This document shows positions 28,845-38,340 of a DNA stretch of 64,000 bases, piece by piece (positions within the stretch are counted from its first letter, which is position 1; every line of letters begins with the position of its first letter). Under the pieces are notes generated by a model. That model made no database searches and was not told the DNA's origin. It was given only the letters and a program-made list of their open reading frames with translations. A program made the position numbers and the translations under genes. This DNA comes from Maridesulfovibrio frigidus DSM 17176 (GTDB taxonomy: Bacteria; Desulfobacterota; Desulfovibrionia; Desulfovibrionales; Desulfovibrionaceae), in the NCBI RefSeq assembly GCF_000711735.1, contig NZ_JONL01000011.1:28408-92407 (forward strand), read 5' to 3'.

Positions 28845-29105
28845 ATGAATGAACTCGCAAATACAACAAAACCTAGATCCCTTACCTGTTTCGGTAAAGG
28901 TGTATCTGTAAGGGTTATCAAATTAGAAGGCGGCAGATGTTTCTGTAGCCGCCTGTTATCTATGGGAATTATTCCCGGAACTATTGTAAATGTGCTTTCA
29001 AATTGTGGAAGAATGACCATCAAAATCCGTTCATCTCAGTATGCTCTGGGCCAGGAAATGGCTAACAAAATATTAGCTATCCCCATATGCGGATGCTGTG
29101 ATTAA
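28845..29105 (+). CDS. feoA: FeoA-domain protein
   Basis: Small SH3-like FeoA protein (86 aa), normally a partner of the ferrous-iron permease FeoB. Family features are SLTCFGKGVSVRVIKLEGG, LLSMGIIPGTIVNV and the final ALGQEMANKILAIP segment. It has extra cysteines (CFCS, CGCCD). No feoB is found nearby, so it is a stand-alone FeoA that may act in regulation or with a distant FeoB. There is no Shine-Dalgarno sequence, and the start codon sits at the expected transcription start (see the promoter entry). Confidence 0.85.
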   Translation: MNELANTTKPRSLTCFGKGVSVRVIKLEGGRCFCSRLLSMGIIPGTIVNVLSNCGRMTIKIRSSQYALGQEMANKILAIPICGCCD

Positions 29106-29116
29106 GGAGAATTTTT

Positions 29117-29383
29117 ATGAATTCAAGCTCAAAATGGAGCTCAATAGAAATTTTAGCTAATGACTCTTCCCCTTTTTCTGCAGATCTCCTTAAGATGAAA
29201 AAGATTCATGATAATTTACGAGCTACGTTCGGAGTGTGGTCCAACACTCAAGACTCTGTAGCAGCTATGAACTCCCTTACCACTTACAAAGACCAAGCTG
29301 AACGAACTGAAGGCCGCATTATTAACCTAGTTATTGATGGGGTTTCCGTTCCTTACGACATCCCTGACAAGAAAAAAGCATAG
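29117..29383 (+). CDS. Hypothetical protein (88 aa) downstream of feoA
   Basis: No family recognised. It is a soluble, mixed-charge protein with no membrane segment or metal motif; the centre has TFGVWSNTQDSVAAMNSL and the C-terminus is Lys rich. AAGGAG before ATG and an 11-bp gap to feoA argue for a real, co-transcribed gene, perhaps linked to iron. Confidence 0.65.
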   Translation: MNSSSKWSSIEILANDSSPFSADLLKMKKIHDNLRATFGVWSNTQDSVAAMNSLTTYKDQAERTEGRIINLVIDGVSVPYDIPDKKKA

Positions 29384-29579
29384 TACCTTAAAACTATGAT
29401 CGACTTGCTTTGCATCAAGCTGATCAAATTTTATCAGCCCCATTTTACAACTCAGATTAGCAGACTCAGCCTCAATAGCTAAACCCCACTTTTTTTACAT
29501 CACTCATTAATTGCAGTACAATATAATTTAGGCAACATGCACAATTGCCTTATTTTAAGTGTTCTGGCAGGATATTTTT

Positions 29580-29804
29580 ATGAAAAACTTAGACGAACTC
29601 GAAGAGAGAATCGAAATATTGGAATCCAGCCTTGCCATGCAAGATAGGACCGTGGAAGAAATGAACAAATTTATTATTGCCCAGCAAAGACAAATTGCTG
29701 ATCTTGAGAAAAAAATTACAATTCTTGCGGAACAAATGAAAGACATTACAGATATGGCTGCGACAGGAAATGTAGAAGACGCTCCGCCGCCTCATTATAA
29801 TTAA
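29580..29804 (+). CDS. slyX: SlyX family protein
   Basis: Short coiled-coil protein (74 aa) of unknown function. Leu/Ile heptads run through ERIEILESSLAMQDRTVEEM and onward, and the C-terminus ends in the family signature PPPHYN. The ATG at 29580 is chosen over an upstream GTG, with CAGGA ahead of it. Confidence 0.88.
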   Translation: MKNLDELEERIEILESSLAMQDRTVEEMNKFIIAQQRQIADLEKKITILAEQMKDITDMAATGNVEDAPPPHYN

Positions 29805-29949
29805 GAGTAAAATACAGCTTTAGCAGTAACTTCGCACCCTAAAATATTTTCAAAATTTAATATCTGATTTTCTTAAGGTTTCACAGAATTGGTCATTTTA
29901 GAGTCAACCTAATCTAGTACGGAACAATTTTAGGACAAGGCAGAAATAA

Positions 29950-29984
29950 AAAAAAGGCAGATCATAATGATCTGCCTTTTTTAA
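29950..29984. terminator. Bidirectional terminator
   Basis: GGCAGATCAT / ATGATCTGCC stem with A-rich and T6 flanks, between slyX and the convergent metG. Confidence 0.88.
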
Positions 29985-30017
29985 TGAGCTTATATGGTCA
30001 GTTGCACTTTTGCTAGG

Positions 30018-31958
30018 TTAAGAAACCTGACATCCGTTAGCAACGCCTGCTGTAACAGTTAGAAGTTCCATGCCATCACCATTGCGAACAGCTAGAATCA
30101 TTCCCTGTGAAACCTCACCTCTGAGCTTACGAGGTTTCAAGTTGACAACAACGACAACCTGTTTCCCTTCAAGCTGTTCAGGAGTGAAGAACTCAGCGAG
30201 TCCTGCAACAACCTGACGAGGCTCGTCTTCACCTGTATCCAGCTTCACAATCAAAAGCTTGTCAGCATCTGGATGCTTAACCACTGAAAGAACCGTTCCG
30301 ATTTTCATTTCAACTTTCTGGAAATCAGGGAATTCGATGATTCCTGGAATTTCAGTCTTAACTTCTTTTGTTTTCTTTGCAGCCTTAGCAACTTTCTTTT
30401 TCTTTTCAACCGGAGGCGTTTTTTCAAACTCAACACGTGGGAAAAGATTAGATTTGCTCGCTACTTCGGTACCATGTTCAAGAAGACCCCAAACATCAAC
30501 TTCACCCTTCAAATTAATTTTCTCAGGGTGAAATTTAATCCCGAGCTGAGCGAGCATACTTTCACTTGCTTCAGGCATTACAGGCCACAAATGGACAGCT
30601 ATTTTACGCATATTCTCAAGAAGAACATACATTACGGTTCCAAGACGTGACATGTTCTCTTCTTTATAGAGAGCCCATGGCTGTGTAGTATCGATATATT
30701 TATTAAGACCGCGTACAAGCTCCCAAAGAGCTTCAAGTCCGCGTGAGAACTTCACATCAATAAAGTTCTGCTGAAATGCAGCCATGCTTGCACGGCCTAC
30801 ACTTTTAATAGCGCAATCAACTTCGTCTTCGGCACCCTGAGCAGGAACCAACCCATCAAAATATTTGTGGGTCATGGACAAAGTTCTGCTGAATAAATTT
30901 CCGAGATCATTTGCTAGGTCTGCGTTTAAGCGACCAACAAGAGCTTCCTCAGAAAAACTAGAGTCGTTACCGAAAGACATCTCACGCATGAGGAAATAAC
31001 GGAAAGCATTCACTCCGTACTTCTGCGCCATCTCAAGAGGGGAAACTACGTTTCCTAGAGATTTAGACATCTTAGTATCTTTAATCAGCCAGTAACCATG
31101 AACATTCAGATTCTGATAAGGCTCAATCTCAGCAGCTTTCAGCATGGTAGGCCAAAAAACAGCATGAGGCTTAAGAATATCTTTAGCAACAAGGTGATTG
31201 GCGGAAGGCCAGAATTGTTTAAATTTGTCACCCTTTGGATAATCAAGAGCCGTTATGTAGTTGATGAGAGCATCAAACCACACATATGTGACAAAATCTT
31301 TATCGAAAGGAAGTTCTATTCCCCACTCAAGGCGGGTTTTAGGACGAGAAATACACAAATCTTCGAGCGCGCCGGACTTTAGAAGGCTGAGCACTTCGTT
31401 ACGGTATCTCTCAGGACGGATGAAATCAGGATTGGCATTTATGTGGCCAATGAGCCAGTCCTGATATTTAGACATTTTGAAAAAGTAGTTTTTCTCAGCA
31501 ATATACTCAGGCACAGTTTCGTGCTGAGGACATTTACCGTCTTCAAGTTCTTTTTCAGTATAAAATCTTTCACAGCCAAAGCAATAATGCCCGCCGTATT
31601 CTCCAAAATATATGTCACCTTTATCATAAACTTTTTGCAGAACACCCTGAACGCACTTAATGTGACGTTCTTCAGTGGTCCTGATAAAGTCATCGTTTTC
31701 AATCTGTAAATTAGGCCAGAGGTCGCTGAATAATGAACTGATATCATCAACATATTCGCGCGGAGTTTGCCCGCCCTTTTCAGCAGCCTGAACTATTTTA
31801 TCACCATGCTCATCTGTGCCGGTGAGAAAAAAAGTGTCATCTCCCATTAACTTGTGAAACCGATTCATAGAATCAGCAAGAATGGTAGTGTATGCATGCC
31901 CTAAATGAGGCTTAGCATTAACGTAATAAATGGGAGTAGTAATAAAAAACGAATCCAA
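30018..31958 (-). CDS. metG: Methionine--tRNA ligase
   Basis: Class I aminoacyl-tRNA synthetase charging tRNA-Met. The HIGH motif is HLGHAYTT (from residue 18) and KMSKS is present near residue 296. A zinc knuckle is formed around CFGCERFYTEKELEDGKCPQH. A Lys-rich linker leads to a C-terminal EMAP/Trbp-type tRNA-binding domain (about 540-646) with KIGTVLSVVKHPDADKL. The start is TTG, supported by AGGAGAG seven bases upstream and by the family N-terminus (FFITTPIYYVN). It lies 223 bp downstream of ricT with a hairpin between. Confidence 0.97.
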   Translation of the reverse strand: MDSFFITTPIYYVNAKPHLGHAYTTILADSMNRFHKLMGDDTFFLTGTDEHGDKIVQAAEKGGQTPREYVDDISSLFSDLWPNLQIENDDFIRTTEERHIKCVQGVLQKVYDKGDIYFGEYGGHYCFGCERFYTEKELEDGKCPQHETVPEYIAEKNYFFKMSKYQDWLIGHINANPDFIRPERYRNEVLSLLKSGALEDLCISRPKTRLEWGIELPFDKDFVTYVWFDALINYITALDYPKGDKFKQFWPSANHLVAKDILKPHAVFWPTMLKAAEIEPYQNLNVHGYWLIKDTKMSKSLGNVVSPLEMAQKYGVNAFRYFLMREMSFGNDSSFSEEALVGRLNADLANDLGNLFSRTLSMTHKYFDGLVPAQGAEDEVDCAIKSVGRASMAAFQQNFIDVKFSRGLEALWELVRGLNKYIDTTQPWALYKEENMSRLGTVMYVLLENMRKIAVHLWPVMPEASESMLAQLGIKFHPEKINLKGEVDVWGLLEHGTEVASKSNLFPRVEFEKTPPVEKKKKVAKAAKKTKEVKTEIPGIIEFPDFQKVEMKIGTVLSVVKHPDADKLLIVKLDTGEDEPRQVVAGLAEFFTPEQLEGKQVVVVVNLKPRKLRGEVSQGMILAVRNGDGMELLTVTAGVANGCQVS

Positions 31959-32074
31959 AATCGGTCTCTCCTGTTACGGTGAAAAACAGTAAACTTAGCA
32001 GTTTAGAAACTACGATTAATAAAAATAAATTTTAAAAACCAATAGACTGAAGAGTTTATAATATTAAAAAATTA

Positions 32075-32112
32075 TACAGCCGGATGATAACGCTAATTTT
32101 CAACCGGCTGTA
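32075..32112. terminator. Terminator-like hairpin between ricT and metG
   Basis: TACAGCCGG / CCGGCTGTA stem, 20-base loop, with a U-rich tail on the minus strand. Confidence 0.6.
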
Positions 32113-32181
32113 AATTTATTTAGTGCTTACGAGCTGTCAGGCATATATCCGACAACCCGAATATAATCAATTCTAGTTTTC

Positions 32182-33465
32182 CTAAGATCCTGACGAAGAA
32201 CCACCGGATGGTTTCTTTCTACGTCTGCGCCTTGAAGGGCGGCGGTTCTTAGATGCCGGCTTGCGCTCTTGAGAGTCCGATTCCGGTCTCTTGGCTGATT
32301 CAGAATCTAACTTTTCAGAATCATTAGGACCATCACGACTATCAAGTGGACGCTTTTTCTCTGGACGCGGCCGCGGACGCTCAGGTCTAGCTGGGCGTTC
32401 TCCCTTACTTGGGCGCTCAGGCCTTCCACCACGTTCAGGCTTGCCACTGCGTTCAGGTTTGCTACCGGGACGCTCTCCTCTAGCAGGACGTGATCCAGAC
32501 CTAGCAGGACGCTCTCCTCTAGGTGGACGGGACTCTGACTTCTCAGGACGTCTTCCACCCGAAGGCTGTCCTCGACCAGCTCCGGTGCGTGCTTGAGGCG
32601 CATCGCTTTTGCGGGATTCAACCTCTGTCGGCTCACGCGAAGGCAACTGATCAGGCGATGTTGCCTTTAAAACATCCGGCCAATCATCAAGTGAAATTTC
32701 AATTTCATCCCCTACTTCAGGCAAAATAGTGAGCGTATTTCTAAAGAAATTTGATCTCGTTACCTTGGCATTTCCGTGGGCTGTATCATAGCGCTTGCCA
32801 AGTTTAGGGCAACGTTTATGGAACTGTTCGTAGTTTTCCTGTTCAAAAGACAGACAGCATAGCAAACGACCGCAAATACCTGAAATCTTTGTTGGATTAA
32901 GGAAAAGATTCTGCTCTTTAGCCATCCGTATGGTGACAGGCATAAACTTTCTCATAAAACGACGACAGCAACATATCTGACCGCAGTTCCCGATAGCACC
33001 CAGCATCTGGGTTTCGTGACGCACGCCAATCTGACGAAGCTCAATGCGAGTTCTGTATTCTTTTACAAGATCTTTAACTAGCTCACGAAAATCAATTCTT
33101 CCCGGCGCAGTAAAGTAAAAAATCATTTTGCTTCGATCGAAGAAAACTTCGACATCTACAAGCTTCATTTCGAGCTTCTGACCTTCTATGCACCCTTTGC
33201 AAAATTTCAGAGCATCGCGTGAAAGCGCCTTATTTTCGGCGTCTATTGTGAGGTCTTCTTCACCAGCAAGACGATATATTGTTTTTACAGACTCTTCAGT
33301 AACATCTTCAGGTAAATCCTGTTGAGATACGAATACTTTTCCAAGCCCCATTCCCTGCTCAGTCTTAACAATAACCGAATGCCCCTCGCGGACCACAAAA
33401 GGTCCAGAGGAGAAATAGTATATCTGACCGAAATCATTAAACTTTACACCTAATATTTGAGACAT
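32182..33465 (-). CDS. ricT: PSP1/RicT (YaaT) family protein with long basic tail
   Basis: The PSP1-domain core (about residues 1-266) is related to B. subtilis RicT/YaaT, a partner in mRNA processing complexes. The conserved cysteines that hold Fe-S clusters in the Ric proteins are visible: CKGC (about 89-92), CGQICCCRRF (161-168) and CGRLLCCLSF (198-205). The last 160 residues are a low-complexity Arg/Pro/Gly/Glu/Ser tail with repeats such as PERSGKPERGGRPERPSKG, ending in an RRRRRKK cluster, and are presumably disordered and RNA-binding. metG follows on the same strand; ricT and a methionyl-tRNA synthetase gene also lie close together in Firmicutes. Confidence 0.88.
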   Translation of the reverse strand: MSQILGVKFNDFGQIYYFSSGPFVVREGHSVIVKTEQGMGLGKVFVSQQDLPEDVTEESVKTIYRLAGEEDLTIDAENKALSRDALKFCKGCIEGQKLEMKLVDVEVFFDRSKMIFYFTAPGRIDFRELVKDLVKEYRTRIELRQIGVRHETQMLGAIGNCGQICCCRRFMRKFMPVTIRMAKEQNLFLNPTKISGICGRLLCCLSFEQENYEQFHKRCPKLGKRYDTAHGNAKVTRSNFFRNTLTILPEVGDEIEISLDDWPDVLKATSPDQLPSREPTEVESRKSDAPQARTGAGRGQPSGGRRPEKSESRPPRGERPARSGSRPARGERPGSKPERSGKPERGGRPERPSKGERPARPERPRPRPEKKRPLDSRDGPNDSEKLDSESAKRPESDSQERKPASKNRRPSRRRRRKKPSGGSSSGS

Positions 33466-33606
33466 TATTTAAGAACCTTATATATTACCACCATCGAGGG
33501 CGGTTAAAACTTTATTTGAATGGGATACAATAGACCACTTCCCAATGAACTTCAATTCAGTTCTATATCTATAACATACTCAAATAAAACAATAAAAAAT
33601 ATTAAG

Positions 33607-33637
33607 CAAAAAAAATCCGCAGCAAGTGCCGCGGATT
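33607..33637 (-). terminator. Terminator after the receiver-domain gene
   Basis: AATCCGC / GCGGATT stem, 10-base loop, U7 on the minus strand. Confidence 0.8.
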
Positions 33638-33715
33638 AACCGTCTTTTCAGAAAAACAAAACATGCTAAAAAATTTCCCCTGCCAGAGAGAAGCTCTAAA
33701 AGAGAACCTCCGACA

Positions 33716-34123
33716 CTAGCTGTTTTGTACTGAAAATCCTAAATTTTTCATCTCTTTAAGCAATTTATCTTCTACAATAGGTTTCACAAGATAGGATGTC
33801 GCCCCGCCAAGAAAGAAAGCATCGTGCGTTTCTTTTCGATCATCCAGCATAGTTGTAACAATAACTTTGACTTCATTTTTTTCGTCAATACTAAAGTCTT
33901 TCTCTATAGCCCTTATCTCGCGTAGAGCCTGCTGCCCGTCCATTTCCGGCATTACGAGGTCAAGACATACCAAATCGTATGATTTCCCATCCTCGAGTCC
34001 CTTCTTGAAAGCAAAAACAGCCTCTTCACCATTAACAGCAATGTCACACTGAGCGTAAGGTTTCATGATCTCATGCAACATATTGCGGCAGTAAAAATCA
34101 TCGTCAACAATAAGCATTCGCAT
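33716..34123 (-). CDS. Single-domain response regulator (CheY-like)
   Basis: Receiver domain only (135 aa), no output domain. The phosphorylation site is Asp55 in CLDLVMPEMDG, the acidic pocket is VDDD (residues 6-9), the switch Thr is in VTTM and the conserved Lys is in VKP (Lys114). It could act by protein contact in chemotaxis or another phosphorelay. No histidine kinase lies beside it. GGAGG precedes the ATG, and it has its own terminator. Confidence 0.9.
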   Translation of the reverse strand: MRMLIVDDDFYCRNMLHEIMKPYAQCDIAVNGEEAVFAFKKGLEDGKSYDLVCLDLVMPEMDGQQALREIRAIEKDFSIDEKNEVKVIVTTMLDDRKETHDAFFLGGATSYLVKPIVEDKLLKEMKNLGFSVQNS

Positions 34124-34263
34124 GCAGATGCACCTCCATTTTAGGCTAGCTTTACAAGCATACAGTTATCTCTTCTCAAAAAACTCTGTCACTATTATAA
34201 ACTAAAATCAAGTTGCGAGCACAATCAAAACCATACAAATTAGATAAATTCAAGGTAGAATTA

Positions 34264-36684
34264 TTAATTCTCTAGACTTTTCCACCTTATTGGAATCATA
34301 CCATATAAGGATGTTTTACGAAGAACAATTCCTCTATATTTTAATTCTTGTTCTACTTTAGGCACAACGAAGTTATATCTATTTAAAAAACCACACGCCG
34401 CAATTGCCTGCTTTGGTTTAACTTTTTCATATAACTTCGGAGAAAAAGATCCTGCGCTTCCGTGGTGCGGCAATACTAAAACATCTGCAGATATGTCATC
34501 ACCATATCTTAGCAGAGCATTGATACCTGTTTTTTCAATATCTCCCGGAATACAAATTAATCCTTTGCCGTTCCAAACAAGGCGTAAAAAAAGTGAACTA
34601 TCATTTCGCTTTCCATTAAAATCTGGTGCAGGATGCAATATCTGTAAAATTAATCCAGGCTCAATCTCAATGACATCTCCGCGCATGACTTTATGCTGAG
34701 TAAGTTCGCTAAGCGCAAATGCTTTCGTAAATCTCTCACCTAGAGTTCCTTCCGGCATATTTCCATCTGAATAAAATTTACCAACATCAAATTTTTCAAA
34801 AAGATAGGCTAAACCTCCAGCATGATCCCGGTCCGCATGAGTCATAAAAATATTATCAATCTTAGGTAAATGCCCGCTAGTAAGCCAAGGCCCCACAATG
34901 GCTTTACCAATATCGAATGAATCTCCCCACGCCCCGCCACCATCGACGATAGTTCTCGTTCCCTGTGGTCCCGTTATTACAAGGCACTGCGATTGGCCAG
35001 TATCAAGCATGTTGACCGTGACATATTCAGGACCGACACCCGGCAAGTTGCCGGAATAAATCATAGTACCGATTCTTGATGCGAACAGCAGGACTATTAA
35101 AATCAGTATGGTAATTTTAACTTTGCGGCTTTTACGAATGCAGACCAGCAACAATAGTACAAGAAAATAAATTATGAATTCTTGCCAAAGCGGTCTGTAA
35201 AAAGCGTATTCAGGCAACCAGCCGGATGTTACGGCCGACCTAACAAGACTGAGCATATAATCGAAACACGCAGCGCCAAGAGCAAACAACTTCTGCGAAA
35301 CAAAACTGTTTACGAATGATGCTAGCAACCCGCCAAGGCCACAGATAGGCATCAGGAAAAGACCCAGCATCGGAATCCACAAAACGTTAAACATCAAATT
35401 CGGTATCAGTACCCCGAAATTCCATATTGTGAGCGGAAGAATCGTTAAATTTGCGCTGAGGCTGACAGCTAATACTGCCAGAACAAAATATACAGCTTTA
35501 GTGAAAATGTTGGTTCCGCAAGGAATTACGGCTTGGAAATAAGGATAAAAAACCGCTATTCCACTAACAGCCAACACTGAAAGCTGAAATCCCAGATCAA
35601 ATGCACTGAGCGGCGCGAAAGCCAGAATCAAAGCTGCCGCGAGAAAAAGACCGTCTAACAGCACCCTGCCCCGGTTCATAAGCAACAGCACACCCCAAAA
35701 ACCGAACATACACACAGCACGCAGTAATGAAGGTGAAAATTGTCCCAGCCACAAATAAAATAAAACTATAGGAGCGGACAGAATTACGCCCAATTTTACG
35801 CGCGGTATTTTTAAGTAAATTCGCGGAAAGAAAAGTCCCAACAGCCAAGAAAGTGCAAAACCGAACGATACTACAAACCCCACATGAAGGCCCGAAAGCG
35901 CCAGCACGTGCGAAACTCCTGCCCTGCGGATTAGCTCGATAGTATCTCGAGACAAGAAAAATCTGTCTCCGGTAAGCAGTGCGGGGAATATTGCTCCGCC
36001 CTGAGTAGAGGGAGCATTGCTGACAATTTTATGCCGCAAATCTGCGCGAAGTCTTTGCCAGAAATTGGGCATAACTGATTCAAGCTTAACATCTTTAAGC
36101 TTCCCTCGACTATATGCGCGATAGAAAATATTTTTGGTGCGGCTATAAAATTCGTAATCCCAAACACCGGGATTCTTGAATCCAGAGATAGGCTTAACAC
36201 GGGTAAAAAGACTGACCTTCTGCCCCGTGACAGGAAAAGAGCTTGGCCTGTCCCAAGTCCAGATCATAGTTCCGGCAAGCTCGGTGGTTACATTAGAACT
36301 TGTACAGACAACATTTCTCAGGATAATTTTCAGTTTATTACCCGGAACGCCCTTGATCCTCTCAATCTCAGCACTGACTGCAACTTTTTCTCTGCGCTCC
36401 ATCCAGTCCGGCATGGAATCCGGCTTGGGCGGTAAAACTGACGAACCATAAAAATTGCCTAGCGCAAACATCAAGATCAAAAGAACAAGTGCGCCCTTTT
36501 GCAACTTAAACGCAAACAGAACCACTACATAGACTAAAAATGCGACAAAACAAGGAATCAGCCACTTGATGGACAATATACCAAAAACAAAAGCTGGAAC
36601 TAGTTTCTGCCAAAAAAGCAGGCCCGGAATTCCGGACCTGCTAACTAAACTCAAATTGTCGTCATTTCCATGCATATTCAGCAA
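34264..36684 (-). CDS. comEC: ComEC/Rec2-family DNA internalisation protein
   Basis: Polytopic inner-membrane protein of the type that passes single-stranded DNA into the cytoplasm during transformation. The order is N-terminal hydrophobic segments, an OB-like periplasmic region, the Competence domain (about 220-500; SHVLALSGLHVGFV), and a C-terminal metallo-beta-lactamase domain with MTHADRDHAGG. All parts appear complete (806 aa). The translation start is uncertain: a TTG at 36684 or an ATG at 36675, neither with a good ribosome-binding site. It lies nine bases after murA, so it is probably coupled to it. Other com genes are not in the window. Confidence 0.92.
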   Translation of the reverse strand: MLNMHGNDDNLSLVSRSGIPGLLFWQKLVPAFVFGILSIKWLIPCFVAFLVYVVVLFAFKLQKGALVLLILMFALGNFYGSSVLPPKPDSMPDWMERREKVAVSAEIERIKGVPGNKLKIILRNVVCTSSNVTTELAGTMIWTWDRPSSFPVTGQKVSLFTRVKPISGFKNPGVWDYEFYSRTKNIFYRAYSRGKLKDVKLESVMPNFWQRLRADLRHKIVSNAPSTQGGAIFPALLTGDRFFLSRDTIELIRRAGVSHVLALSGLHVGFVVSFGFALSWLLGLFFPRIYLKIPRVKLGVILSAPIVLFYLWLGQFSPSLLRAVCMFGFWGVLLLMNRGRVLLDGLFLAAALILAFAPLSAFDLGFQLSVLAVSGIAVFYPYFQAVIPCGTNIFTKAVYFVLAVLAVSLSANLTILPLTIWNFGVLIPNLMFNVLWIPMLGLFLMPICGLGGLLASFVNSFVSQKLFALGAACFDYMLSLVRSAVTSGWLPEYAFYRPLWQEFIIYFLVLLLLVCIRKSRKVKITILILIVLLFASRIGTMIYSGNLPGVGPEYVTVNMLDTGQSQCLVITGPQGTRTIVDGGGAWGDSFDIGKAIVGPWLTSGHLPKIDNIFMTHADRDHAGGLAYLFEKFDVGKFYSDGNMPEGTLGERFTKAFALSELTQHKVMRGDVIEIEPGLILQILHPAPDFNGKRNDSSLFLRLVWNGKGLICIPGDIEKTGINALLRYGDDISADVLVLPHHGSAGSFSPKLYEKVKPKQAIAACGFLNRYNFVVPKVEQELKYRGIVLRKTSLYGMIPIRWKSLEN

Positions 36685-36693
36685 TCTTAAAAA

Positions 36694-37944
36694 CTACTCT
36701 TTCTCGCGCCAAACTTTAGCACCCACTCCGCTAAGCTTCTCTTCAAGGCGTTCGTAACCGCGATCCAGATGATAAATGCGCTGAATGTCAGTTCTTCCTT
36801 CTGCCGCAAGAGCTGCGACAACAAGTGAAGCACTGGCGCGTAAATCAGATGCCATAACAGGTGCGCCTGTGAAACCATCAACACCGCGAACCATTGCGGT
36901 GCGGCCTTTCAGTTTAATATTTGCGCCCATTCGTTCCAATTCAGAAACGTGCATAAATCTATTTTCGAAAATCTTTTCTTCAATTGTACCAGCACCTTTA
37001 GCAATACACATGAGCGTCATAAGCTGAGCCTGCATATCCGTCGGAAAACCAGGGAAAGGCTGAGTAGTAATATCAACACCGACCAACTCACCATCCCTGC
37101 GGACAAGCACTCCATCTTCTTGCTCTTCAATCCACACGCCCATTTCACGGAGCTTATAGACAACAGCATCGAGTTCCTGAAATGGACAATCCTGAATCAG
37201 CAATTCGCCGTCAGTCATAGCCGCCGCGACCATGTATGTTCCGGCCTCAATGCGGTCAGGCATGATTCTGTAATCACAACCTTTAAGCGATGAAACGCCC
37301 TGAACTTTGATTACGCTGGTTCCATGGCCGGTAATTTTAGCACCGCAAGCAATCAGGAAATTTGCGAGATCTTCAATTTCAGGCTCACGAGCCGCATTTT
37401 CAATTATTGAATCACCGTCTGCGAGAGTACATGCCATGAGCACATTCTGTGTGCCGCCGACAGTTGGAAAATCAAAATTGATATGCGCGCCTTTAAGTTT
37501 ATCACAGCGACCATGGATATAACCTTTATCCAGATCAAATACCGCGCCCATCTTTTCAAATGCGGTCAAATGCAAATCAACAGGACGAGCCCCGATAGCG
37601 CATCCGCCCGGCAAAGCAACCTTAGCCTCACCCTTTAGAGCCAAAAGCGGCCCTAGACACAAAACAGAGGCACGCATGGTCTTAACCAGATCATACGGAG
37701 CTTCAACTTTAAGATCTTTTACGACGCTAGTAACATTATTCCCATCAAAGGAAGTTTCACAGCCCAAAAGATTGAGAAGTTTTAAGGTAGTATGGATATC
37801 GCGAAGGCGCGGAACGTTGGTCAGATTAACCTGACCTTCGGGCAAAAGACATGCGAGCAAAATTGGAAGAGCCGCATTTTTTGCACCACTTACGCAAATT
37901 GGTCCCTTTAGAGCTACACCGCCCTCAATTACTAATTTATCCAT
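36694..37944 (-). CDS. murA: UDP-N-acetylglucosamine 1-carboxyvinyltransferase
   Basis: First committed step of peptidoglycan synthesis (enolpyruvyl transfer to UDP-GlcNAc). It is a 416-aa EPSP-synthase fold with substrate Lys/Asn in [10 protein letters not shown] and the catalytic cysteine in [13 protein letters not shown] (Cys115). Because this Cys is present, the enzyme should be fosfomycin-sensitive by this criterion. AAGGA precedes the ATG. comEC follows at once. Confidence 0.97.
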   Translation of the reverse strand: MDKLVIEGGVALKGPICVSGAKNAALPILLACLLPEGQVNLTNVPRLRDIHTTLKLLNLLGCETSFDGNNVTSVVKDLKVEAPYDLVKTMRASVLCLGPLLALKGEAKVALPGGCAIGARPVDLHLTAFEKMGAVFDLDKGYIHGRCDKLKGAHINFDFPTVGGTQNVLMACTLADGDSIIENAAREPEIEDLANFLIACGAKITGHGTSVIKVQGVSSLKGCDYRIMPDRIEAGTYMVAAAMTDGELLIQDCPFQELDAVVYKLREMGVWIEEQEDGVLVRRDGELVGVDITTQPFPGFPTDMQAQLMTLMCIAKGAGTIEEKIFENRFMHVSELERMGANIKLKGRTAMVRGVDGFTGAPVMASDLRASASLVVAALAAEGRTDIQRIYHLDRGYERLEEKLSGVGAKVWREKE

Positions 37945-38023
37945 TGTATATTCCTTAATTTTTGTTTTTTTACCGTCTGATGAAGACTTTATGCACTATT
38001 TTTCATTTTTTTTCAAAAACTTC

Positions 38024-38052
38024 TTGACCATTTCTCCGGACCTAGATAGACA
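38024..38052 (+). promoter_or_regulatory. Promoter of tRNA-His
   Basis: TTGACC (38024-38029), 17-bp spacer, TAGACA (38047-38052), 14 bp ahead of the mature tRNA. Confidence 0.6.
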
Positions 38053-38066
38053 CTATTTCTCGACGC

Positions 38067-38143
38067 GGTGGATGTAGCTCAGTTGGTAGAGCACTTGGTT
38101 GTGGCCCAAGTGGCCGGGGGTTCAAATCCCCTCATTCACCCCA
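38067..38143 (+). tRNA. tRNA-His(GTG)
   Basis: Anticodon loop centred on GTG. The acceptor GTGGATG pairs with CATTCAC. The extra G(-1) at 38067 faces the discriminator C, the hallmark of tRNA-His. CCA is encoded at 38141-38143. T loop TTCAAAT. Confidence 0.97.
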
Positions 38144-38153
38144 GATAATAATT

Positions 38154-38186
38154 AAGGGATCAGAATTCATTCTGATCCCTTTTTTA
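38154..38186 (+). terminator. Terminator of tRNA-His
   Basis: AAGGGATCAGAAT / ATTCTGATCCCTT perfect stem followed by T6. Confidence 0.9.
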
Positions 38187-38261
38187 GTGGGCAATTAAAT
38201 TTAATTTCACCTCAAAATGCCGCCTATAAAAAATCCAGATAATCACTACAAAATTTCACGC

Positions 38262-38298
38262 AAAAAAAAAGGTGCTCAGCTAAACACTGAGCACCTTT
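38262..38298 (-). terminator. Terminator of catalase
   Basis: GGTGCTCAG / CTGAGCACC stem with U9 on the minus strand. Confidence 0.88.
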
Positions 38299-38340
38299 AC
38301 TTATTTATCGCGAACTAAGATTATTTATTCAGGACTAATA

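Noticed and set aside
32340..32560. Repetitive DNA in ricT considered as a CRISPR or tandem repeat
   Set aside because: Irregular units within a coding frame, no spacers, no cas genes.
32291..32636. Two antisense or alternate frames of about 100 aa in the ricT tail
   Set aside because: They are by-products of the repetitive Arg/Pro/Gly codons; the ricT frame carries the conserved domain.
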